Origin: Bolinopsis microptera
Lineage: Eukaryota; Ctenophora; Tentaculata; Lobata; Bolinopsidae
Reading direction: 5' to 3'
DNA length: 64,000 nt
NCBI RefSeq assembly: GCF_026151205.1
Contig: NC_087073.1
Coordinates: forward strand, 13,037,837-13,101,836
In this document: one piece after another, positions 33,401 through 46,800 of the stretch
Numbering within the stretch: the first letter of the stretch is position 1
How the letters are laid out: the number at the start of each line of letters is the position of its first letter
The notes under the pieces: generated by a model
The model's input: the letters and a program-made list of their open reading frames with translations, nothing else
Told to the model about the DNA's origin: nothing
The model's database searches: none
Program-made: the position numbers and the translations under genes

Positions 33401-36400
33401 ATTAACCGTCTTTTGATTATATCCGTTGAATGTACGACTGCGACATGCAATAAAGATATAAGAATACCTACTTCAATTAGAATTATCCACTTTTTAAAAC
33501 AATTATAAGGTTTTACCTTAAGAAAAGTTAAACAGCAACTGTTTGACGTTTCCAAGTCACATGTCAGGTCCTATACTGGAGAAACATGGGACGTTTTGAC
33601 AAATCTCCTTTTATAGAAGTTCCCTGGTCACAGAACAGGCTAGTTAAGAAGTTGCTAAGTTACTAACAAGTCGTTGCTAACTTACTAACAAGTTGGCTCA
33701 TGGCTGCACGGGCTGCTGAGAAACATAGCTCTAAACAGGATATGAAGTGAGATGATTTGTCAGTGAAACAGTACAAGGAACACTGGGAACTTCCTTGTAA
33801 GATGAATTAACTGACGTGTTTAAACAACCCTGTTCTTTGTTAATACCGCCTCACTGCATGTAGCGGTGTGTGTGTGTGTGTGGGGTTTGCTCCGAGCAGT
33901 AGGCAACTAAGGTTTCTCATCCTGATACGTCATATCTCCCCTCTTTTCTACTTGTATCCTGGTTCCTGACTGATCTGATCAGGGGGATGAGCTTATGTTC
34001 CTGGCACTATGAGGTGTCATGTGACTCACTGTTTTGGTATTTGGTACTTTGATAAAATGATAAGCTCCCCCAGACATATAATAAAAACCAAGAACCGCCC
34101 CAAATTGACTTATGTTCCGCTCGGTCCTTATCCGACCCTGTTCCGCAGATGGCTTTGAAATCAGTTTACCTCCCCTAAAATCAGGTTAAACAGGGCAAAT
34201 AATGACTGAACATGATTGTGTGAGCCGTGCTGCTCGACAGTTGTACTGAAGTGGAATGGCACATGTGAGAAATAGACAATGGTGTGATATAGATAGGAAT
34301 TCAGGGAATCAGGGATGCAGTACCGCAACTGCACTTCTAGTCTTCACGCTAGCAAGAGAGGTGTGGTATTATTCACCAGGTTCATTGCTTCAGTACTTCA
34401 TTACTACTTCCTCCTACATTAACCAGACCTTGAAACTAGGTTGTTAGTCCTCCAGTACTGGATATTGAATGGCGGGATAAGTTTAATGTACCCTCGGACG
34501 GATAGGACGTGCTATGAGAAGAAGGGAACTTCTAACTTCATACAGACTAGAGTTAGTGCAGAACTAGTATAGAGCTAGCACTGATACGCTGTACTGCTCG
34601 CTGTGCTCATCGTTTACAAGACTGGTTGATCGGTTGGAACTATTCAGGATTCCTATGATAATGAAAGGATACTATGCGGGTATAACACATTGGTTTTGTC
34701 TGAGAAGATGAAGTTGTAGAGGAGTAACCTTTGCTCTGATTTGTGCACTGTTCTTAGTCCAACAGTAGTACAAGTGCAGTGTTTGATCTAAACTACTGGC
34801 CTCTTTGATCAGTATGTTATAAAGTAAAACCCCGTTAGTTTTAAAAGTCAGAGCGGTATAGAAGGGTAAAGTAGTGGTATTAAACTATTGTGTGCTGGAG
34901 AAAGGGGGGATAAGTCAACACTTACATTGGGTTTTTGTCTGGGTAAGTGATGTTCCTGGGAAGTAACCTTAGTCTACTAGTACAAGTGCAGTGTTTGCCA
35001 ACAAGTGCGCTGTTCTAGAGTTTGATCAAGGATATATTAGCAGTCCGCGGTATCGCTGTAGTGAGCTCTGTAAAGGTCAGGATGTATTCTGGGGCCGACG
35101 ACTCCAGCACCCACGTGACCCAGTGCCCACGTGACCCGTTCAACCCTCGGTTACAAACTCCTACAACTTTCATCACTCAAATCGAGATTTAATCCGCGCT
35201 ATTAATTCTCCTGTAAGTTGGGTGGATCTGTCATCATGGTATCGCGATCTATTCCTGTGCCCTCTCTTTCTCTTCAGAGTTTACTTCATCCTGGATAATA
35301 CCAAATAAGGTCCGGGCACCGCTTGTCACTTTTATCCATTCCGGGCCAGAGATATTTACAGATTAGCTGATGACGTTTAGTAAACAGTCTCGAAGGTCCC
35401 GCTGTCAGAACGATCCAGCACCGATCAGATTGTGTAGGACAAGTGTGAACAAAAGAGTCTGAATACCTTCTAAACGGGACCCTACACTTGTGAATAACAA
35501 ATTAGCCCCAGTAACAAATTGGAGTCCAGGTTAGGCGTTCCAGCCTGCCCCAGTGTCCTCCTACTGAAACTAGCTCTGTTAAGTCGGCCCTTCAGCCGCT
35601 GCTAATTCATGTAAAATTAGAGTAGATTTTATCAATACACTATTATATGGGGAGGGTCAGGTTTGTGATTAGCACTATAACAGGAGGGTAAGGGTTCTGG
35701 TTACATTCCCTGATCTCCAAACCACCCTCTCACTCTAAACATACTCTAATTCTCTAAACACACTTATAATAGTCATAACCGACTCTAAACTCGGCTATCT
35801 TTTCAAACCCTTAAAATCCGCAAATTAGATTTCTTCTCCTTTTTGAGATCTGAGATTTCATTACGAGGGGACTCTCTGAACATATGTAAGCTAAATTCCC
35901 AAGCCGTCTCTTATCAGTATACACGGGTCGTGGTTTATAGAGTATAATAAGATCACGTGTCAGCCACGTGTCTCACAACTTGTCGATCGGAGAGGTTTGA
36001 GTGGCTGGTCACCTCTGTATACGAGCATCAGAATGTCATTATTTAACAGAGATAAGACCCTCAAATCCCATGTATTCTAACTGTCAGCCGTGTTGGGTTA
36101 CACAGTTGGAGAAATCAGTGCGTTCTAAAAATAAGTGTGCAATAACTTGGTGTGGGCAAAAACGCACTGACAAGCAACACATGAACGAGCCAAGTTGAGA
36201 AAACTCTAGTTGCGCACGTGTGTGTACTGCCATATCCGACTGTGGCCTGGGGCCGGTGGTCAGATCTGTTTCTAGTCCCCATGTTCAACAAACCTCCCAG
36301 CCAAGGTTGGGAACGAATCAGTACAAAGTAGAAAGTAGAAGTGTGAAGAAGTCACGTGATATCAGAAGCCGGTAAAGGAGGAGGAGGAGGAGAAGAAGCA

Positions 36401-39400
36401 CGCTCTGAGAAAAGATAACTTCTCACTCCTCTATCTCGTTAAACACCGGCCACTACTTATCTTGCTTCAAGCCAGCACGGTTTATACTTGTCTAGCTTCT
36501 CAGGACCTGCCCTTGTCTCAATCAGAGGAGGAGAAGGAGAAGCGTGTGTAAGAAGAGGTAAAACTATCGAGGGGGTTAAAATGCGCTGATAAGATATCGA
36601 TTGAACAGTATTGCCTGATTGTGTCCTCATCAGTCAAAGAAACGGTCTAAAGTTAGGTCGAGTCTTAAAAACTTGATTGGCTTTGACACTCTAAATGCGA
36701 TCCCTTCTGTAATCTTTGCGTCAGACTTCGGTCGGAACTCCCCAATCAATCATCAGCTGGTCATTATTTGCATCACAAACATGAATCATTCCTGAACTGT
36801 ACAATTTATGGACATTTAGAGGTACCGCATTGTTAAAGTTTGTACGGTCAGTAGTTCTATACCGATACAATGTAAATCAGCACACTATCCGAGTGAAAGT
36901 TTGATCCCAAGTTTAAAACATTCCCTGAGAGTGTGCAATGTTACTGTATCTTCTTGGGATCTGCTCTTACATCTTGGATAGGGATCTGTGTGTCACATTG
37001 CTGATAGGAGACATGGTCTAGGTTGTAATCTCTCACTATTTGGCAAAACATCAAGTTTTCAAGGTCTAGCTCCTTCTCCTGCAGCTCTCCCACAACTTAC
37101 TGGTCATATTTATTCATGAGATAGTAACAAATAGTGCTGGCTCGAAGTTGACAGATTTTCACGCGGGAGGGGCCCAATGTTATGATTAATGAGGTGCACT
37201 GAGTGGAGACTTGGAAGCTAATTAGTGTAATTACTCGCTAATCACTAGTACCTTTAAATTGAAGCCTGATTTTATGGCCAATTAAGCACATTAACCATTG
37301 TACACATGCTTGTTAGGGCTTGTGTTTTAAAACATGGGCACCAGCATCATTGACCCCCATTGACTCAAAAAGGTAATCGTCAGGAATGTTTAATATTCAT
37401 GTTTTGTCACATTAGCTTAATCTCTCACCCCCTCTCTCTGTTCTTCTCTCCTGAGGAGACCCTTTATAGGGATCTCAGACAAGTGCAGTATTTGCATAAT
37501 CGCCGTTACCCTTATCACAACTGGAAAGAGTTTTGAAGAAGCCTCTCTCTCTCCACAGAGATCTAAACTATGTCCTTGACTTTGTTATGGAATTAAAAGA
37601 AAAGGAGTCCTATAAATATTCAAAGAATCTGGTGTGATATTCAAAGAATCTCCTGTGAGATCCGACTAAGGGGGGTGTTAGAACTGTGCATAGTTTGAAG
37701 GCAGGACGTGCAGAGGGACCACATGTGTCAATAACTTGACCCGGCTTTCCTTAGCCACGTGACACAGCTCTCATCTTCATGAATCATGACAATGAAATGC
37801 GCGGCACTGCCAGTTTCATAACAAGTACCAGGGTTACCAGGGTTACAGTTACTGAGTTACCAGGGTTACAGGCTGATAGCACATTCCTGAAGTACTATCA
37901 CGTGACCAGACGATATCGGACAAAGAGTAGGGGGTCAAGTTTATTTGGAACTTCTTTGATTTAAAGATATTTGACACTGCAATTAACACTGGTAGGCGTT
38001 GGAGTGAACTTGTTAAGCTCATTGGTTTGATTCGAAACGCACAATTATATACCAACTTACCAAGCAGTCAAAACACACAATTTTGGCAGTTACACAGCGT
38101 CATATGACAGAGAAACACAGATAGAAACAGTGTCTACACCATCATATTGTGTAGTTAGAGTAAACTTCACTAGATACACAAGCTGTGTCTAGACCTGGTC
38201 AGTTCCACTGTCTCAATAGTAAAATAGCTGTAAATACTGGTGTTGACACAGCTGGGTGTGAGATAGCTAACTGTCATCTAGACAGTAGCCAAAGCAAACC
38301 TAGATTTAATAGTGCTACCCGATATATTTAATAGTAGTACCCGATAATATTGGTTTTAATAGTACCTGATTCTGGTAATGGACTTCACGGGAGTTCTAAC
38401 TGCATTTGTTAAAAAAAATAATGTAGATAAAAGGGTTCCAGGGAACTTTCGAACTACGGACCATTTTATCTTCAATAAAATCGAACTTTAGGCGGCAGTA
38501 AGTTGCATTGGTTCAGTATGAAATGCTCTATTTGCATAAGATGCCCTATTTAGGCGGCAATAAGCTGGTTCAACAAGAGATGCCCTATTTGGTAGCTGCT
38601 AAAGAAATTGTATGGCCTGCAGACGTAAAAGTACGGTACTCAGCTGGTCCTGTCTAAATTTGGTTGGGTAGGAGTTGTTCCTGAATCCAGAGTATGGTGT
38701 TCCACAGCAGACAAAAATATTATTCATACCACAATATTTTAGTGTCGTTAGAAGAATTTGTCGCCCGAGACCACTGAAAATTACGCCATCCCTTTAATTC
38801 TCACCTTTATTTTTACTGTCGGTACTCAGGGCCCAGTTTCAGATTGTAACGTAGCTACATATTATTATTTCCAATGGTGTCTTTAAACTAGCAGTAAGTA
38901 ACCTACCTTCCCTCTACGCATGAGTAACGGACCATGATCTCCACAAAAACCTTCCTCTGACACATGATACCTGACACGCGACGCAACAGCACCAAGTTTA
39001 TATTACTTCATTGAGTTAGTACCCATATTTAATTGGGATATGTCCTCTTACAGTACTGATAAGGTGCAATGTAGGGCGCCCTAAAGACAGCTCTGTCCCT
39101 CTCCTCCCCCTCCTCCTCATGTAGATTGTCTGATTTAATTTCAGGCGTCATATATTTTGGTTATTATAATGAGTAACCGATGATATATTTCATCACAACG
39201 TAAGGGTAAGCCTTTTAACACCGTCAAGGAAACTGTATGTCTCCCTCCTTTATGTCGCAGTCAGCTGTGGATTGGCAGAGCCTTGTATGTGATAAGTTAC
39301 TCATTAGAACCCCAGTGTAGAGTATAAAACTTTACAACTTCCTCTCTCACCAGATCTACAGTTTTACAGTTTTACTACGCTCCCCCTTTAAACTACTCAT

Positions 39401-42400
39401 GTTTAAAGTTCCCCACTTTTTGCTCGGTTTTTCTCTCCTCACAGAGGATGCCTGTTAAATGTCTGGTAGGCAGACTAGGGGCTCCCGGAGCCTCGTGTTG
39501 TACGACTGTAGAGAACCTTGACTCCTCTGCTGTAGGGTGTGTCGCATATCTTGCAGCCGTTGTGTCCGAAACCCTAAAACCCAGGGGCAGGACCTGGCAG
39601 AACAAGTTCAACACGCACTCAGTACGCCACGTCAACACTGAAACATTACATTATCTTGGGAAAAAGTAAAACCTATGATTGTGTGGTTTCAACCACACCA
39701 GGTTGAGTTGTTACAATTTTAGACAGGAAAAAATAGGGTTGAACCGGAGTTTAGAGCCCCTATATTTCAGATATCGGAACAATCAGTTCAGAACCCTTAT
39801 ATTTCAGATATCGACGAGTTTGCCTTTTCCACGAATAAGACCCTGATGAGACCTCTGGGAGACCAGATGGTTATCTCGTGTCCAAAACCCTCCGGAGCAC
39901 CCGAACCTGTCGTGTACTTCACACACAACGGTACTAAAATAGACTCCGAAAAAAACCCACGTTTTGTGATCCTGTCTTCCGACGGACTTAGTGGGAAGAA
40001 CCTGACATTTGAAGACAGCGGCAGATACTGGTGCACTGCCGCTAACATTAACGGAGAGGTCATCTCTCCTATTACTACTGTCTCTGTTGAGTGTGAGTGG
40101 ACAGCACGCTGCACTACCGTCTTACTGTGTGATTTTTAGCGCTTTGTGATTCCTAGCGCTGTGTGATTCCTAGCGCTTCAGACTTGATCAATGCTGATGA
40201 CTGCAAATATAGCACTATGATTGGTAACTCTTGCCTGATTGAAACCAATTTGATAATGTTAAACGCTGATGAAATGAAGCACATTAATATGTTATAATGA
40301 TTGTCGCCTGATTGCAACCAAATTAAGCTAAACTGAATTAAAACTTTTAGCTGCTGAAGAAATAAAACATTTATGATTTGAGATTGAATTTTGAATGTTT
40401 TGGACCATATTATGTATACTGGTCCGGTCTGACTTTTAGCGCTGAAACATTCCAAAGTTGAACCGAACTTGCTATTACCAGATTACTATTGCCTGATTGC
40501 AACCAAAGATTGATTATATTCTTATCTGCTATGCTCATTACTTTTTGATCGCTGACTGATCACAATATAACCGATAATTGAACCGCCAAAGCCTTATCTG
40601 CGCGGTGCCTCTCAGTTGAAGAGAGTGATAAAATGGGACGTTGGGCCCCACATTCACATCTCTCCGAAACATTAACACCTCTGTTTTTAGTGCCATTACG
40701 GCGGCCCACTCAATCATCCTATCGTATCTTTTCCTGAAAGCGTGAGAAATTTGGTTTTTTCCGGTTCGTGATATCCCAGGAAATTAAGGTGAAATATCAT
40801 AGTTTCTGAATCGCTGTGAGTCTATTCATCGTCTGTAAAAGTAGGTGTAAACTGTAAGACCATGAAATTAACACTCGGGTTGAATGACCGCTAGTCGCAC
40901 AGGAATTTACGAAGACTTATTATTATTGTTGCATTAATTCGCAATCCCAACAAATTTTTGGGGACAGTCACCCTATTGTACACAGTATTTGTTGGTCGCC
41001 ATATTTATTCGACGAGAATTTCTGCCGTCCTGTAAGTCCTGCAAATACCTTCCAGGTGAATCATGAACTCTAGAAAACCAACAAATCGTAAGTCGTCTCA
41101 GATCTACAAAGACTGTTAGTTCGGCTCTCTCTCTTCACTGGAAACTGAAATTATCATTAGTAGATGAATTAAAAAGGGATCTGTAGGTGTGTAACGATAG
41201 AAAGTTGTCTTCTTTTAGCCTATTTATATAACATTAACGTTACTTAATGCATATAAGTAGCCGGCGCCTTTCCAAATTTAGAAATTTCGTGACGAAATTA
41301 TAATTTTACCTTTCCTGGCTATAATGAATAAAGATTGTTGTCGCATAAAATTAGATTCTTGTTACAAAGCTTGTAGTATGAAAATTTAAGATCATTAAGT
41401 TTACATTAGACTCGGGCTGATCATTAGCCGCAATGTTGATAAAGTTGGAGAATTTGCATAATGAGCAAAGTATTTAGGGCCTGCTCCATTACATATCGTA
41501 AATAGTACAATCAAAGGAGCTTCAAAAAGCTCTGATCTATTCAACCGCTACATTTATCGGTAAAAATAGTAAGTTTTCCTTAAACGCCCCGAAATTCATT
41601 AATGATTGTGTACACTCAAAGTTACGTAACTTCGAGACGTCATGCGTCGTTGATTTAATTGGAGTTAGAAATTTCGACCAGCACGGGGCGAAAAACTATC
41701 ACATAGTAACCTGTTTATTATATCTAAATTTTCATTTAATCGAATTCATTTATGTTATTAAATTCATTTGTCCAAATTTAAACGTTTCTTGGTGTTAACG
41801 GTAAATATGAACATTTTCCACGAAATTTTTGAGAAATCAAATTGGAGACCTATATCTATTAAAATTTTTAAAAGTCGTTTTTGAGGAAAACCATTAAAAT
41901 CTGCTCAACAGACAGTTTCTTAATAAATACGTCTATGAGACGCTATAATTCAGTATTTCCGTAACATTTGCAACAGCTTTGCCGTAAGGGCTCAAATCAT
42001 TTGCTACCGGGAGGGTGGTGTTAGAAATGTTTAAAACGCAAATAATTTCAATCCCTATAAAGGGACTGTTTCATGTTCAACATGCTATTTTTTACAAGAC
42101 CCCTCAGCTGTAATTTTCTTATAGCGCCGGAATTAAATATCTCCAGTCTAGATTTAGAACCTTCCGGTTCAAGTCTAACAGTTCCGTTAGCTTGGAACAG
42201 AGAAACAGAATTGTGCATGTCAAAACTGCGACACTGGTGCGAAAATATAATTAAATTGTATCACGTACTTATTACAGCTAGCGGTGTGTAATAATTTCAC
42301 AGATACGAGAGAGGCCGATGTTATCAAATTTAGATAAGAACTTGAAAATTGTCCCTTTGAAACCACTGGGAGTAATCTTGCACGTTACGTTATATGGGCA

Positions 42401-43835
42401 TGATCCAAACTGCGCCGCCATAAATCTTCCTCTAATTCTGTGTTTGCAACTGTTGTCTCACACCTTTTCATACTTTTCACCCATTTTCACACATGACGGC
42501 AACAATATTTTGTCACATAGGTAAGTAGTGCAAGAGACTGAACTGCAGTTTGGTTTGGTTACATGTAGAAACATCAACACTGGAACTAATAGTCGTGAGT
42601 CTACTCTACAACCGGCTGTTAACGTTGATATGGTGTTTGACAGCTCACCATTTACCTTCACTACAAATTACACTTTACAATTACTGGATATGCCACATCA
42701 CTACACTACCATGCTTCATAATATGGTGTTAATTTATAATTGATTATTGAATCTGTATTATAAATCATGTTATTTGGTTGCATCTCTAATTTTAAAATTG
42801 ATGTAAATTTTTGAATCATTATTAAAGGGGAAACCCTATTCAGCCCTCGTACGTCTTGTAGGTTTGTAGCATGATTTTATTTTTGAACGAAACTGATTGG
42901 ATGCCTGAAATTTGATCACCATTTACAGCAAAACAGCACATTGTAAATTTATTGTAATTTCGTACTTGTGAAGTGCAATAGACTTCTGATTTCTGAATGT
43001 GGTTGGATATCATAATATAATCATGATTACAGTTTCCCTGGACATTATGACGTAACAACTTATGTCGGCTTCTCATCTTTGCAGCTGAGCTCGTTCTATT
43101 TGAATCGTTCAAGCCTGGCGGTGCCAGTTGTTTTCCACCCGATGTTAAACTTGTCAGACAAGTGACAACTATCAGTCTGAATCATTATCTTTTCAGCCTC
43201 TCTGGCTAACTTAAGTTTCGTGGAAGAGCCCCGGAATGTATCAACTGTAACTGGAAGAACTGTCACACTTGTTTGCAAGTTTAACAGAATCCCTGAAACC
43301 TACGGATGGTAAGCAACATTTAAGAGTTGTAGGCGCGTCAAGGGCTGCGACCGTCTTCGCTTACTCAACTTTAACATTGGGCCGCAATTCTGGAAAGTGC
43401 GTTGGGCGCGATTCAAGTATATTCTGGAAGTCAGCACTCACTGTAACATAAAGTATGCCGCGCGCTTGTTCTTTTCAGCTAGCTGAGTTCGTTCAGTTTG
43501 AGCGAATAAAAGGTGTAATTAATTTATCAAATTTTTCGTTGAACAACGACTCTCTGATCATCAAAATTCCCCTTAACTAATTCCTGGATATCCACCAGGC
43601 AATACAAAACAAAGACCAACAACAAAGGAGCAGTCGGCGAGAGGGTGAAGTTGGCATCAGGAAAATGGATCCAATTAGACTCTGGAGACCTGGTCATCAA
43701 TGATGTAGACAGAAATGATAGCGGGATTTACACTTGCTTTGGGCGAGATGATAACAATAACATCTTCTCTCACTCTGAAGTTGCTGTTAACTGTAAGTAA
43801 CTTTTTATTCTAAGGCGTCTTTTCGTATACCACAA

Positions 43836-43878
<43 letters not shown>

Positions 43879-46800
43879 TCCATTGTTATTTGTGACCAAC
43901 CCGATGCAATCTACAGAAAATTCGCCAAATCCAACTCCACAGTTTTCCAACTTATCTGTCCATCCTGATTTAAGTCTTGTACATGATATCTCCCTTCTTG
44001 TTTTTTACCCGATGGTACCCCAGATTTCGATACAAGTGAAGCGACTGGCCCGGACTCAACTCAAGCAGTGGTAGGAGACCCGGTGACTCTGTCATGTTTA
44101 ATTCCTGAGAGCTATCCTCCAGCTCAAGTTACCATGTTCAAAGATAGATCAGGGGATCAATTGGAGATGGTTGAGAACGCTACCGGATACAAGGTATATT
44201 GACCAACTTTTGTCTGGTTTCGAGCGTACAGCTCAGCTCTATTAACGCTCTCTGACTAGGTTTGGTCATAACCTAATCAGACATAAATGAAACAGTGACT
44301 TTTGCATGATCTAATGTTTATTGAAATGGGGTTAAAATTGGAAGCAGCCCACGTGCAAGGTTGTTAATGAATACTGTTAACGGCTATGTTAAAAAGCAGA
44401 GATGGTGGTGGCGTGTGCTGCCTCTCCTTAACAATTCAATAATAAACATTAAATAATAGTGACGTGTCTTGTTTTATGTAGTACTGTGGTAATAGTTAGG
44501 CTTCTTGCGGATGAATCAGCTAAAGCCATTTCATTTGATCACCCCTGATCAGATGTAAATGTCAAATATAAACTGGATTAGGAACTTGTGCGTGTTGCAA
44601 CGTTTCCTTGTCATGATGCTATATTCGGATATTCACGACATCAAAGTTCTCTTTTAACTTAAGGTTTAACTTTTAATAGCAGAATGTAACAATTCGACCC
44701 TGTCACGAATACTGCTCTTTCTAAATTTAGAACTGAATAACGACGTTGAATCTCGACTCTTTTTCAGCTGCGACTCGATGACTCCAGATTTGAACTGACG
44801 ATTGAAAACGCAACATTTGAGGATGAAGGAGATTATTTCTGCACCTCCATCAACTTGGTTAAAGTAGACGACGTACACCCCTGGCCGCAGCCTTACAACA
44901 GCCCTATGGGAGAGCTTACAGTCCGAGAGCGAGGAATCAGGCCCAGCAGCTTCATTGTGTCGAGCGCCAGGGTGTCCGGGGATCTGGGATCAACTGTAGT
45001 AGTAGAGGTCTCAACCATAGCAGACCCGGCTCCCAAAGTCACGTGGCAGGAATCTGTGCAGGGTGGAGACTTCAAGCCTATAGACAACTCATCGGGTAGA
45101 ATGGAGACAAAGCTAGTGCAGGTTGACGAGAGATACAACTACTCTCTGACCATACATAACCTTAGTCTGTCAGATAACCTGGCTAAATACCAATTGAAGC
45201 TGCGCAACAAACTGGGAACCGTCAACAGCCCTAAGTTTACTATCCTGGTGAACCACTTGCTTTGCCAGACCAACAAGTTGCGGCAGGAGAAAACCTTCAA
45301 CATTCAGGAACCTGTCCAGATAGCTTGTCCTCTCTCAGTGTCTGCTCATCCTAGCACCGCTGTACGTTGGATCTACAATAGCTCAACCAGGTCCGTTTAC
45401 TTGGGAATACTTATAGTTCTCATCTACCATACTACCATCTTTTATATTTCAAATCCCAGTGATCCGAATCCTCCGTCTGTCTGGATTAACAGGTTCAAAT
45501 TGCTACAGAGCTGTGATCTCGACTCAAGACTACTTATCGAGTCTGGATCTATCATGTCTCCTTCCTCCCGTTCCTCATTTAAATGTAAAATGATAGCAAT
45601 ATAACCTTTAAAATAACAACACTAACTGGTCTCTTTTTGTTCAGTTCACTGATAGTGGTCGGGAACACCCTTATCACTGACAGTCTTACCAAGGAAGATC
45701 AGGGTGACTACATTTGTGAGACGTTCAACAGTGCTGACACTTGTAGATACATCATCAACCTGAAAACCAGAACCATCGCCGGTGGTGAGTCCTCCTTTGA
45801 AGTTGTGATAATTTCGTGATAACCTAATATTTCGAGCTGAATTCACCAGTCAATTCCAAGCACTGGTACTTAATTTAGATAATGGAATTACATCAAAAGT
45901 CTAAAAGTCGCGATGTGCACTGATATAATTACGCACACTTAGTACTAGTTTTTAAAACTGATTTTATCTTAACTTACATTTTTTACCGAACGGATTAAAG
46001 AAACAATAAAATTTCAGAAGGAAACAGAACACTGATCCTGATCGTAGCAGCACTAGGTTTCATAGTACTCCTAGTCGTCCTGTTTGTAGCAATCCTCCAG
46101 CTGAGGAAACGAGCCAAGAAGAAGAAGATGGAGAGTAACGAGGCTCTGGAGCGTCTCAACCAGCCGGTCTTCTCTGCTAATGTTAACGGTTACGAGGACG
46201 GTCCTAGAGACGGTCTGTCACACTCCCCTACTTCCAACATGACTCATAACCAGCTCTACAGCGTGAGTTTTACAGTACCACTTTAAAGTTGCTGCTACTA
46301 AACGTGTGATGCGAGTCAGTATCGACTAGTTCAAGCCATTCTTAGTCGCCCCTAGGCTTCCAAGATCGTTCTGCTTCTGTGCTAAATACTTCGACTGTTA
46401 TATCATAGCTCATCAATTTAAAGCGTCTTTACATCACCCAAATGGGCTGTTACTGACAGGCTCTATTTTCAGACCCTGTCAAAGTTTGGCAGCTGGCAGA
46501 TAGCCAAGTCTAGGCTGAGAAACTTCTCTCTCCTGGGCGAGGGACAGTTCGGAAGTGTGTACAAGGCTGAGCTCAAAACTCTGGACGGTTCCCCTTCAGA
46601 GTTCGTTGCTATCAAACAGATCAAGGTTAGTCTTCATGTCATATCAGTGTTTTAAGTGTGAACATTCAGTTCAATAAAGCAACTAAACACAATAATATGA
46701 TAAAATAAACACGTGATATTTCAACCCACCCCCAGTAAGTTATCCAGTTCAATTCGACCCTCAATCTTGACTATTCATTAACTCAACTCCTCCTCTACCA

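Larger units (their letters stand above)
31662..39807 (+). other. Kinase intron 4 (8.1 kb)
   Basis: A phase-1 intron, the largest in the gene, so a further Ig cassette exon could hide here. I read it and could not support one. It holds an RFX-type X-box at 32416, a 26-bp minisatellite near 32.8 kb, a GT run near 33868, small repeats of ACCAGGGTT near 37.83 kb, and a duplicated acceptor near its 3' end. Confidence 0.7.

Noticed and set aside
39445-39668. Open frame after a good acceptor (CTCCTCACAG) in kinase intron 4, starting [11 protein letters not shown]
   Set aside because: Joining it to exon 4 would give an immediate TAG, it has no Ig signature, and exon 39808-40092 joins exon 4 in phase without it.
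43089-43199. Alternative exon start at an acceptor near 43087 ([10 protein letters not shown])
   Set aside because: It runs into a stop at the position where the downstream acceptor at 43195-43196 gives a clean Ig half-domain in the right phase.
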